Of a stretch of DNA of 64,000 nucleotides, positions 57,509 to 64,000 are shown piece by piece; position 1 is the first letter of the stretch; the number at the start of each line of letters is the position of its first letter. The notes under the pieces were generated by a model. The model made no database searches, was not told the DNA's origin, and was given only the letters and a program-made list of their open reading frames with translations. The position numbers were made by a program, and so were the translations under genes. Source of the stretch: Maricaulis sp947259345 (GTDB lineage: Bacteria; Pseudomonadota; Alphaproteobacteria; Caulobacterales; Maricaulaceae); contig OZ244254.1 in assembly GCA_965217205.1 (NCBI GenBank), forward strand, positions 868,001 through 932,000, in the 5' to 3' direction.

Positions 57509-59041
57509 ATGAAAGACGTGATCGAACAGCTCGAAGCCAAACGGGCAGCGGCGCGCATGGGCGGTGGCGAGAAGCGGATCGCCGCTCAGCACACCAAGGG
57601 CAAGCTGTCGGCGCGCGAACGGATCGAACTCCTGCTGGATGAAGGCTCCTTTGAGGAGTGGGACATGTTCGTCGAGCATCGCTGCGTCGATTTTGGCATG
57701 GCCGACAAGAAGATCCCGGGCGATGGCGTGGTCACGGGCCACGGTACGATCAATGGCCGTCTCGTCTATCTCTTCTCCAAGGATTTCACCGTCTTCGGCG
57801 GTTCCCTGTCGGAGACCCACGCCCAGAAGATCGTCAAGGTTCAAAAGGCCGCCATCCAGAATGGCGCCCCGGTGATCGGCATCTTCGATGCGGGCGGGGC
57901 CCGGATCCAGGAAGGCGTCGCCTCGCTGGGGGGCTATGCCGATATTTTCCTGCAGAACACGCTGGCCTCCGGTGTCGTCCCGCAAATCTCCATGATCATG
58001 GGGCCGTGCGCCGGCGGTGATGTCTATTCACCCGCCATCACCGACTTCATCTTCATGGTGAAGGACACGTCCTACATGTATGTGACCGGCCCTGACGTGG
58101 TGAAAACGGTCACCAATGAGACCGTCACCCATGAAGAACTCGGGGGTGCGTCCATCCATGCCAAGAAGTCCGGCGTGGCTGATGGCGCCTTCGAAAATGA
58201 TATCGAGGCCCTGGTGCAGCTGCGCCGCCTGATCGATTTCCTGCCGCTCTCCAATCGCGAGACGCCACCCAAGCGCCCGACCCATGACAATGCCGATCGC
58301 CTGGAGCCCAGCCTCGACACGCTGGTCCCGTCCAATCCGAACAAGCCCTATGATATCAAGGAGCTGATCGAGAAGGTCGCGGATGAGGGTGATTTCTTCG
58401 AGATCGCGCCCGACTATGCCGCCAATATCGTCACTGGTTTCGGCCGCCTCGACGGTCAGCCGGTCGGCTTTGTCGCCAATCAGCCGATGTCACTGGCCGG
58501 CGTGCTCGACAGCGATGCCAGCCGCAAGGCCGGCCGCTTTGTGCGTTTCTGCGATGCCTTCAACATCCCGCTGGTGACCTTTGTCGACGTGCCCGGCTTC
58601 CTGCCCGGCACGCGCCAGGAATATGGCGGGCTGATCAAGCATGGCGCCAAACTCCTCTTCGCCTATGCCGAGGCCACCGTGCCCAAGCTCACCGTCATCA
58701 CCCGCAAGGCCTATGGCGGCGCCTATGACGTTATGAGCTCGAAACATCTGCGCGGCGACGTCAATTACGCCTGGCCCAGCGCCGAGATCGCGGTGATGGG
58801 CGCCAAGGGTGCCGCCGAGATCATCCACCGCAAGGATGCCGACAATCCTGACAAGATGGCCGAACACGCCAAGGAATACGAAGACCGCTTCGCCAACCCC
58901 TTCGTCGCCGCCGGCCGCGGCTATATCGACGACGTCATCATGCCCCACGGCACCCGCAAACGCCTGATCTCGGCGCTCAGAACGCTGAAGAACAAGAAGG
59001 CGGAGAACCCGTGGAAAAAGCACGACAATATTCCGCTTTAG
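57509..59041 (+). CDS. pccB: Propionyl-CoA carboxylase beta subunit
   Basis: The 510-residue carboxyltransferase begins MKDVIEQLEAKRAAARMGGG. It has the two crotonase-like halves: N-terminal GAPVIGIFDAGGARIQEGVA and MGPCAGGDVYSPAITDFIFM; C-terminal FVDVPGFLPGTRQEYGGLIK and ITRKAYGGAYDVMSSKHLRG. Propionyl-CoA carboxylase makes methylmalonyl-CoA, the entry to succinyl-CoA for odd-chain lipids, Val, Ile and Met. The assignment to propionyl-CoA rests on similarity to PccB and the pccA gene downstream. AAGGATTGGCC precedes the ATG. Confidence 0.93.
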   Translation: MKDVIEQLEAKRAAARMGGGEKRIAAQHTKGKLSARERIELLLDEGSFEEWDMFVEHRCVDFGMADKKIPGDGVVTGHGTINGRLVYLFSKDFTVFGGSLSETHAQKIVKVQKAAIQNGAPVIGIFDAGGARIQEGVASLGGYADIFLQNTLASGVVPQISMIMGPCAGGDVYSPAITDFIFMVKDTSYMYVTGPDVVKTVTNETVTHEELGGASIHAKKSGVADGAFENDIEALVQLRRLIDFLPLSNRETPPKRPTHDNADRLEPSLDTLVPSNPNKPYDIKELIEKVADEGDFFEIAPDYAANIVTGFGRLDGQPVGFVANQPMSLAGVLDSDASRKAGRFVRFCDAFNIPLVTFVDVPGFLPGTRQEYGGLIKHGAKLLFAYAEATVPKLTVITRKAYGGAYDVMSSKHLRGDVNYAWPSAEIAVMGAKGAAEIIHRKDADNPDKMAEHAKEYEDRFANPFVAAGRGYIDDVIMPHGTRKRLISALRTLKNKKAENPWKKHDNIPL

Positions 59042-59208
59042 GGGGGCGCCCGGCGCCTTCGCCGCCGCCCCTCCGTCTCACCGCTACGCGGCGACCCACC
59101 TCCCCACGATGTGGGGAGGAAAAGCCAGACTGTCTTTCTTCCCCACGCGTCGCGAAGTGGGCCGCAGCGCCGCTGCGGGTTGATGAGGTGGCCGCAGGCC
59201 ATCTCACC
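59042..59208 (+). repeat. GC-rich intergenic palindrome-bearing stretch after pccB
   Basis: This 167-base gap holds a perfect 9-bp hairpin CCTCCCCAC-GAT-GTGGGGAGG (59099-59119) without a T-run, and a second inverted pair GCAGCGCCGCTGC near 59162-59174. It also contains a CCGCTACGCGGCGACCCACC segment of the kind that recurs in alphaproteobacterial intergenic repeats. I see no gene here; it could be a dispersed repeat, but other copies would have to be found outside the window. Confidence 0.4.
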
Positions 59209-59475
59209 TCAATAATGCCGCCGACACTGCACCACCTCCACCCGCTGCCCATCCCCGGCCCCCACAACCCGATAGACCAGCCTGTGCTTGCTATCGATCC
59301 GTCGTGACCACCAGCCTGACAGCTCGCCTTTCAGCGGTTCCGGTTTGCCCAGGCCTTCGAACGGGTTGCGGCGGATGTCTTCGATGAGTTGGAGGGCGCG
59401 TTTGGCGAGGCGGGCTTCGTGGCGGACCAGCCAGGCAAGATCGTCGAGCGCCTGGGGCGTCAGCTCGACATTCAT
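59209..59475 (-). CDS. yoeB: YoeB family toxin (mRNA interferase)
   Basis: The 88-residue RelE-fold RNase lines up with E. coli YoeB. The catalytic residues correspond: E46 (in GKPEPLKGELSGWWSRR), R65 (SKHRLVYRV) and the C-terminal H87-Y88 (QCRRHY). YoeB cuts mRNA in the ribosomal A site when freed from its antitoxin. Its ATG overlaps the antitoxin stop (ATGA), the usual order and coupling. It lies between pccB and the palindrome elements. Confidence 0.95.
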   Translation of the reverse strand: MNVELTPQALDDLAWLVRHEARLAKRALQLIEDIRRNPFEGLGKPEPLKGELSGWWSRRIDSKHRLVYRVVGAGDGQRVEVVQCRRHY

Positions 59476-59810
59476 GACGCCGGGGCAGGACCGGTTTCGT
59501 CCTCGGCCCAGCCGATGAAGGCGGCCGGGTCTTCCGCGAGGCGGCGCAGCGTGTCCGGCGTCAGGGAGCGGGTCTCACCGGCTTCGGCGGCGGCGATACT
59601 GTCACGCAGGCGGCGGGCATTGGCCGGGCTTTCCAGCAGGTAATTGGTTTCCTGCAAGGCTTCCCATTCCGACAGTGCCACCATCACCACCGGCTCGCCG
59701 CCCTGACGGGTGATGATCGCCGGCGCCTTGTCGGCGGTGACACGCTCGACCAGGTCCTTGAGCGTCGCGCGCGCTTCGGAAATGGAGAGGATGCGGGGGA
59801 GTTTGGTCAT
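59472..59810 (-). CDS. yefM: YefM/Phd family antitoxin with extended C-terminus
   Basis: The 112-residue protein has the Phd/YefM DNA-binding N-terminus (LSISEARATLKDLVERV, then APAIITRQGGEPVVMVALSE and WEALQETNYLLESPANARRL). The toxin-wrapping C-terminus is about 20-25 residues longer than E. coli YefM (83-92 residues) and ends in an acidic WAEDETGPAPAS tail. The ATG at 59810 coincides with the predicted transcription start, so the mRNA may be leaderless. It binds its own operator at 59819-59836. Confidence 0.93.
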   Translation of the reverse strand: MTKLPRILSISEARATLKDLVERVTADKAPAIITRQGGEPVVMVALSEWEALQETNYLLESPANARRLRDSIAAAEAGETRSLTPDTLRRLAEDPAAFIGWAEDETGPAPAS

Positions 59811-59816
59811 GGACTG

Positions 59817-59844
59817 ATTGTACAAATTTTCGTACGTTTATCAA
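59817..59844 (-). promoter_or_regulatory. yefM-yoeB promoter (sigma70-type)
   Basis: On the minus strand TTGATA (59844-59839, -35) and TACAAT (59822-59817, -10) are separated by 16 bases; both elements match five of six consensus bases. Transcription would start about six bases after the -10, at position 59810, the first base of the antitoxin ATG. Confidence 0.7.
59819..59836 (-). promoter_or_regulatory. YefM-YoeB operator: TGTACA and CGTACG, 12 bp centre to centre
   Basis: TGTACA (59819-59824) and CGTACG (59831-59836) have centres exactly 12 base pairs apart. The E. coli YefM-YoeB operator uses two TGTACA cores with the same 12-bp spacing. One half-site overlaps the -10 element and the other lies in the spacer, so binding would block RNA polymerase. 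Confidence 0.75.
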
Positions 59845-60157
59845 GCGGGCGCCTGCGCTCACTCGCCCATAACTCGCTTGCCGAGAGTTCGCCGTACCCA
59901 GTTCTTCAGGTCAAGGGCGGCGAAGCCGCCGCTTCGCGGTTGTACCCTTGACCTGAAGAAGTGGGTGCGGCCTGCTGGCTGACAAGCGATGTATGGCTCA
60001 GTCCACGCGCGCGACTTTCCAACAGTCACCATTTTTCCCGGGCGAAGACCCGGGACCGACCGCACCCGCTTTGAAGCGCTGAGCCGCCCGTTGGTCCCGG
60101 ATAGCGCTGGCGCGCTTCCGGGAAAAATGATGTGGAACTGGGGCGAGGCAAGCGTTG
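59826..60157 (+). repeat. Intergenic region with two large imperfect palindromes
   Basis: The 332-base gap between the yefM promoter and the desaturase gene contains two elements. Palindrome A (59892-59970) has a 9-bp outer stem, one mismatch and a 16-bp perfect stem (TTCTTCAGGTCAAGGG against its complement), with an inner GCGAAGC/GCTTCGC hairpin. Palindrome B (60031-60128) has an 11-bp perfect outer stem ATTTTTCCCGG/CCGGGAAAAAT and an 8-bp inner stem CCGGGACC/GGTCCCGG. No gene is apparent. They resemble REP/BIME-like or small MITE elements. Confidence 0.7.
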
Positions 60158-61084
60158 CTAGCCCGCCCGCACCGCCTTCTCCAGCATCGCCGGATAGCCG
60201 CGCGTGATGCAGGTATGGCCCTCATAATAACCGCGCTCCGCCAGCAGTTTGTGAAGGCGGGGCAGGTTATAGGGCGGGACGGCGGCGAACATGTGGTGTT
60301 CGAGGTGGTAGTTCACATTGTTGGGCGCCACCAGCAGCCGCTCGAACCAGCGTGCGATCGTCGTGTGGGTGTTGAGGCGCGGCTCTGTGTCATAGCGGTC
60401 GATGGCCACGCCATGCTCGCCGATATTCCTCAGCCGCATGATCGCCGGATAGACAAAGAGCCGGGCCACCCACCACAGGGCGTAGGCCCAGACGGCACCG
60501 GCAGCGGCGAGGGCGATGATCAGCACCAGCTGGAAGGCGAGGAAGGGCAGCTTGGCCCGCCAGTCCGGGGCCTTCCAGGCCATCACCATTTCCTTGAACC
60601 CGGTCTGGCCGGTGAGGTCGCGGGTGAATTTGCGGCGCAGACTGTCGCGCGTCACCGGATAGGCTTTCACCAGGCCCTGGTCGGGGTCCTGGTCCGTTCC
60701 GGCATGGCGGTGATGATCGAGATGATAGTCGCGATAGAGCTGCAGCGGCACATCGACCGCCGCGCCGCCAATCCAGCGGCCGACGAACTCATTGAGCCAG
60801 GGCGTGCGGAAGAGCGCCTTGTGAGCACAGTCATGCAGCACAATGGACAGGCCGAGCTGACGACCCGCGATCAGCAGGATAGCAGCGAGGAAAGTCAGCG
60901 GGTTGGGCCAGACAATGGCCAGCGCGAAGGCCGCCGCCAGCAGCGCGATATTACCGCCGAGCATAAGCGCGCCCTGCCAGTTCGTGGACCGCGAGAGCGC
61001 GCGCAATTCCTCGCGGCTGACGCAATCGGACAGCTTGCGGTCATTGCCGACCGGATGGGGTCTGGCTGTGGATGTCTCGCTCAT
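60158..61084 (-). CDS. Fatty acid desaturase family protein
   Basis: The 308-residue membrane enzyme has the three histidine boxes of di-iron acyl desaturases and hydroxylases: HDCAHKA (residues 84-90), HLDHHRH (121-127) and NYHLEHHMF (near 258). About four transmembrane helices surround them. The family introduces double bonds or hydroxyls into acyl chains or carotenoids; the regiospecificity cannot be told. It is followed downstream by palindrome B and faces away from a second membrane gene. Confidence 0.9.
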   Translation of the reverse strand: MSETSTARPHPVGNDRKLSDCVSREELRALSRSTNWQGALMLGGNIALLAAAFALAIVWPNPLTFLAAILLIAGRQLGLSIVLHDCAHKALFRTPWLNEFVGRWIGGAAVDVPLQLYRDYHLDHHRHAGTDQDPDQGLVKAYPVTRDSLRRKFTRDLTGQTGFKEMVMAWKAPDWRAKLPFLAFQLVLIIALAAAGAVWAYALWWVARLFVYPAIMRLRNIGEHGVAIDRYDTEPRLNTHTTIARWFERLLVAPNNVNYHLEHHMFAAVPPYNLPRLHKLLAERGYYEGHTCITRGYPAMLEKAVRAG

Positions 61085-61164
61085 ATCGTCCTGCCGTTTT
61101 CACGCCCGTTGCCCGGGTCTGCTTGTGCCATTCTCACGCAGAATGCCGGGCGGGAAAAGGGGGC

Positions 61165-62028
61165 TCAGTCGGCGGCCCTGGCAGCGCGGCGCGGCAGCAG
61201 GCCGACGATAAAGGTCACCAGCAACACGCAGCCGATCGGGTAGAGGTCGTGGGCGGGGGCATTTCCTTCGGCCATGCCGACGAGCAGGGTGAGGGCGAGG
61301 ATTACGCGCCCGCCGCGCACACGGGCCCGGCTGAGCGGTTCGCCGCGGGCATCGCAGACACTGTCGGGTTTCGGGCAGAGCAGGGCGCTGGCCAGGCCGA
61401 TCACGACCAGACTGCCAATGATCGCCATCAGCGTCGGCGAAGCGGTTTCCGGCCAGAGCAGGGCGGCGAAATCGCCTTCCAGCGTGATCAGCTGCCAGAC
61501 GGTGAAGGACAGCGCGATGAGTGCTGCAATGAGGGCGAGGGTGCGCGAGCGATCGAGCTGGACATCGATGGCGATGGCAATGGCCGCCACCAGGCCCATC
61601 AGAGCATAGCCTTCGGCAAAGACCGAGAAGCCGGCCAGGATCAGCACCATCACCAGATCGCCGGGCTTGGCGGGCTGGCCGACCGTGCGGTTGACGGTGC
61701 GGGTGGCCATCAGGGCGAAGGCGAGGGTCCACACCGCGACCGGCAGGCCCATGACCAGCGCATAGAGAATGAGGCCGGCGCTGGCGAAGGCGGTGAGATT
61801 GCGGTCGGGATCGGCTTCCCGGCCCAGCGCCCAGACGAGGAAGCTCACCAGCATGCCTTCCAGCCCCGTGATCACGGCATTCACGGCACCGCCGCCGGCC
61901 GAGACATAGGCATAGGCGCCCAGGGCGAGGCCGATGATCGGCAGGGCAATCAGCACGGCGCGATTGGTGGGATATTTCGCTTCCAGCGGCCGGGCGATGG
62001 AGGACAGGCGGTAAACGGATTTGCTCAT
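61165..62028 (-). CDS. Multi-spanning membrane protein of unknown family
   Basis: The 287-residue protein has about eight hydrophobic helices (for example AVLIALPIIGLALGAYAYVS, GDLVMVLILAGFSVFAEGYA and LMAIIGSLVVIGLASALL) with a short cytoplasmic N-terminus (MSKSVYRLSSIARPLEAKYP). I do not recognise a family or catalytic motif. The ATG at 62028 is chosen because hydrophobic sequence begins soon after; an extension to 62280 would run back across the channel gene on the other strand. It is divergent from the potassium-channel gene. Confidence 0.6.
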   Translation of the reverse strand: MSKSVYRLSSIARPLEAKYPTNRAVLIALPIIGLALGAYAYVSAGGGAVNAVITGLEGMLVSFLVWALGREADPDRNLTAFASAGLILYALVMGLPVAVWTLAFALMATRTVNRTVGQPAKPGDLVMVLILAGFSVFAEGYALMGLVAAIAIAIDVQLDRSRTLALIAALIALSFTVWQLITLEGDFAALLWPETASPTLMAIIGSLVVIGLASALLCPKPDSVCDARGEPLSRARVRGGRVILALTLLVGMAEGNAPAHDLYPIGCVLLVTFIVGLLPRRAARAAD

Positions 62029-62097
62029 TGATCGATTCCTCTTTGCACCGGAGACTAGGACGACTCGCGCCTGGTGCCAGCCTCGGAGGGATTGCGA

Positions 62098-62550
62098 ATG
62101 ATGGATGCCATGCTTGTCTCGACCGGAATGGCGGTCTGGACCGTGCTCGTACACATGGTCGGCCTGGGCTCTTTGCTCGCTGTGGCCCGTTTTCGTAGCA
62201 GCCGAATCGACCCGCATGGCTCCATCCTGCGGCAGGCCTTGTTCATCCTCATCATCGTACTGGGTTTGTTTGTCGTTCACGCGGTGGAGATCTGGAGTTT
62301 CGCCTTGGTCTATCTCGCGCTGGGGGCGGTGTCGGGCCTGGAGGAGGCGCTTTATTTCTCCACATCAACCTTCACAACGCTGGGTTATGGCGATGTCATC
62401 ATCGACAATGAATGGCGACTGGTCTCGGCGATGGAGGGCTTTACCGGCTTTTTGATGATCGGCTGGTCGACTGCCTTCCTCGTCTCCATCGTGGGCAAGT
62501 TGCGCGCCCTGGAAGCCGATTGGCTCGACCGCCCGCGCCGCGATGACTGA
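62098..62550 (+). CDS. Small ion channel protein with K+ selectivity filter
   Basis: The 150-residue protein has about four hydrophobic segments (residues 5-30, 45-62, 65-80, 116-134) and a pore loop ending in the potassium filter TLGYGDV (residues 94-100), preceded by FSTSTFT. That is a two-pore-helix Ion_trans_2 layout with no cytosolic RCK domain. The start is the first of two ATGs, after GGAGGG at an eight-base spacing. Physiological role is unknown; the gene lies between the membrane protein at 61165 and pccA. Confidence 0.85.
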   Translation: MMDAMLVSTGMAVWTVLVHMVGLGSLLAVARFRSSRIDPHGSILRQALFILIIVLGLFVVHAVEIWSFALVYLALGAVSGLEEALYFSTSTFTTLGYGDVIIDNEWRLVSAMEGFTGFLMIGWSTAFLVSIVGKLRALEADWLDRPRRDD

Positions 62551-62646
62551 CGCAAGCCGTCGCCGCCGCTTGCCGCCCCCGGGCAAGCCACGCTAAACCC
62601 GTGACAATCGTGCGGTATCCACCCGCACACGGATCAAGGGGCCAGC

Positions 62647-64000
62647 ATGTTCAAGAAGATCCTGATCGCCAATCGCGGTGAGATCGCGGTGCGTGTCATC
62701 AAGACCTGCCAGCGTCTGGGGATTGCCACGGTGGCGGTCTATTCGGAAGCCGATGCCGACAGCCTGGCCGTGGAAATGGCCGACGAGGCCGTCTTCATCG
62801 GACCTTCGGCGCCCGGCGAGAGCTATCTGGTGCTTGAGAAAATCCTCGATGCGGTGAAGCAGACCGGCGCCGATGCCGTGCATCCCGGTTTCGGCTTCCT
62901 GTCCGAGAACCCGGCTCTGCCCAAGGCGCTGGAAAAAGCCGGTGTCGGCTGGATCGGTCCGAATATCCACGCCATTGACGCGATGGGCGACAAGATCCGC
63001 TCCAAGCAACTCGCCGCCAAGGCGGGCGTGTCGACCATTCCCGGTGCCGATGGCGAGATCGCGGATGCCGACACGGCGCTCGCAGCCGCCAAGGCGATCG
63101 GCTATCCGGTCATGCTCAAGGCCTCCGCCGGCGGTGGCGGCAAGGGCATGCGCATTGCGCGCAGCGACACCGAGGTCAAGGAAGGCTTCAAGGCAGCCCG
63201 CAACGAGGCCAAGTCCTCCTTCGGCGATGACCGCATCCTGATCGAGAAATTCATCGAGGAGCCGCGCCATATCGAGATCCAGGTGATGGGCGACAAGCAT
63301 GGCCATGTCATCCATCTCAATGAGCGTGAGTGCTCGATCCAGCGCCGCAATCAAAAAGTCCTCGAGGAGGCGCCATCGCCCTTCCTCGACAAGAAGACCC
63401 GCGAGGCCATGGGCGCCCAGGCCGTCGCGCTGTCGGCAGCGGTTGATTATGACAGCGCCGGCACCGTCGAATTCATCGTCGACAAGGACAAGAATTTCTA
63501 CTTTCTCGAGATGAATACCCGTCTCCAGGTCGAGCATCCGGTCACCGAGCTGACCACCGATGTCGACCTGGTCGAGCTGATGATCCGTTCGGCCTATGGC
63601 GAGAAGCTGGGCCTGACCCAGCGCGATGTGCCGATCAAGGGCTGGGCCGTTGAGGCGCGGCTTTATGCGGAAGATCCCTATCGTGGCTTTCTGCCCTCCA
63701 TCGGGCGCCTGAAGCGCTTCCAGGAGCCCGCCGAGGGCAAGCTGGGCAAGGGCGAGCTGCGCATCGATTCCGGTGTGCGCGAGGGCGATGAAATCTCGCT
63801 CTTCTATGACCCGATGATCGCCAAGGTGATCGGCTATGGCAAGGATCGCGAGACCGCGATCGACACGCTGGCTGCCGCCCTGGACCGTTTGCATGTGGAG
63901 GGCCTGCAGTCCAATGCCCCCTTCCTCTCGGCGGTGCTCGACGAAGCCGATTTCCGCTCTGGCCGTATCCACACCGGCTATATCGGCGAGCATTATCCCG
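62647..64000 (+). CDS. pccA: Propionyl-CoA carboxylase alpha subunit (biotin carboxylase part, partial)
   Basis: The frame is open to the end of the window (451 residues visible). It begins MFKKILIANRGEIAVRVIKT, the biotin carboxylase start. The ATP-grasp glycine loop is MLKASAGGGGKGMRIA (from residue 156). RHIEIQVMGDKHGHVIHLNE follows, and the active-site segment is EMNTRLQVEHPVTELTTDVD (from residue 288). The biotin-carrier domain lies beyond the window. The enzyme carboxylates biotin for PccB (57509). The choice of propionyl rather than acetyl or methylcrotonyl rests on similarity and the pccB gene. No promoter was resolved in the 96 bases before it. Confidence 0.9.
   Translation, partial: MFKKILIANRGEIAVRVIKTCQRLGIATVAVYSEADADSLAVEMADEAVFIGPSAPGESYLVLEKILDAVKQTGADAVHPGFGFLSENPALPKALEKAGVGWIGPNIHAIDAMGDKIRSKQLAAKAGVSTIPGADGEIADADTALAAAKAIGYPVMLKASAGGGGKGMRIARSDTEVKEGFKAARNEAKSSFGDDRILIEKFIEEPRHIEIQVMGDKHGHVIHLNERECSIQRRNQKVLEEAPSPFLDKKTREAMGAQAVALSAAVDYDSAGTVEFIVDKDKNFYFLEMNTRLQVEHPVTELTTDVDLVELMIRSAYGEKLGLTQRDVPIKGWAVEARLYAEDPYRGFLPSIGRLKRFQEPAEGKLGKGELRIDSGVREGDEISLFYDPMIAKVIGYGKDRETAIDTLAAALDRLHVEGLQSNAPFLSAVLDEADFRSGRIHTGYIGEHYP

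Noticed and set aside
59099..59119. Rho-independent terminator after pccB
   Set aside because: The 9-bp stem is followed by AAAAGCC on the plus strand and by GGGTCGC on the minus strand, so no T-run exists in either direction. It is listed as part of a repeat stretch instead.
60155..61243. A 362-codon plus-strand frame over the desaturase gene
   Set aside because: It is the complement frame of the desaturase, whose three histidine boxes make the minus strand certain.

Overview
The window is GC-rich, gene-dense DNA from an alphaproteobacterium, most probably of the Caulobacterales/Maricaulales (Hyphomonadaceae-like) group. The clues are the secY-adk-rpsM order with no rpsD in the alpha operon, an ATP12-type F1-ATPase assembly chaperone, a DUF1244 protein, a crcB-rluC-HAD-ATP12 block, and TPR-sulfotransferase and TonB-receptor genes typical of aquatic members of that group. 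The placement is inference from gene content; no 16S gene is present.

Layout. Positions 1-4.5 kb hold assorted chromosomal genes: the end of a BNR/VPS10-like protein, RidA, a glutathione S-transferase, a DUF819 membrane protein, a secreted DUF2807 repeat protein and RlmB. From 4.67 to 46.2 kb lies the main translation/transcription supercluster: tRNA-Tyr, tRNA-Gly, tuf copy 1, [9 kb insertion], tRNA-Trp, secE, nusG, rplKAJL, rpoBC, rpsL, rpsG, fusA, tuf copy 2, then the S10, spc and alpha operons through rplQ. The two tuf genes encode the same protein and differ at about a dozen synonymous sites. Strong hairpins follow tuf copy 1, rpoC, tuf copy 2 and rplQ and cut the cluster into transcription units. 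Others lie before rplK, before rplJ and between rpoB and rpoC.

The insertion at 6.6-15.6 kb is the most unusual part. Three genes are coupled by overlapping stop and start codons: a 2OG-Fe(II) oxygenase, a TPR-sulfotransferase, and a TPR protein with a C-terminal 2OG-Fe(II) oxygenase. A large TonB-dependent receptor and a SAM methyltransferase follow. The set looks like a protein- or peptide-modification cassette tied to an outer-membrane receptor. No substrate can be named from sequence.

Positions 46.3-57.4 kb hold housekeeping and quality-control genes: an HtrA protease, two tandem VOC proteins, RarA, a small four-helix His-rich membrane protein, a DUF6624-like protein, a 34-residue membrane micropeptide with its own terminator, CrcB, an RluC/D-type pseudouridine synthase, DUF1244, a HAD phosphatase, ATP12, another 2OG-Fe(II) oxygenase, GrpB and a FemAB/CelD-like acyltransferase. 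Positions 57.5-64 kb carry the two subunit genes of propionyl-CoA carboxylase (pccB, and pccA cut by the window end). Between them lie a YefM-YoeB toxin-antitoxin pair with a recognisable operator, two large palindromic intergenic elements, a fatty acid desaturase, a membrane protein and a small potassium channel. No CRISPR array, phage module or insertion sequence was seen.
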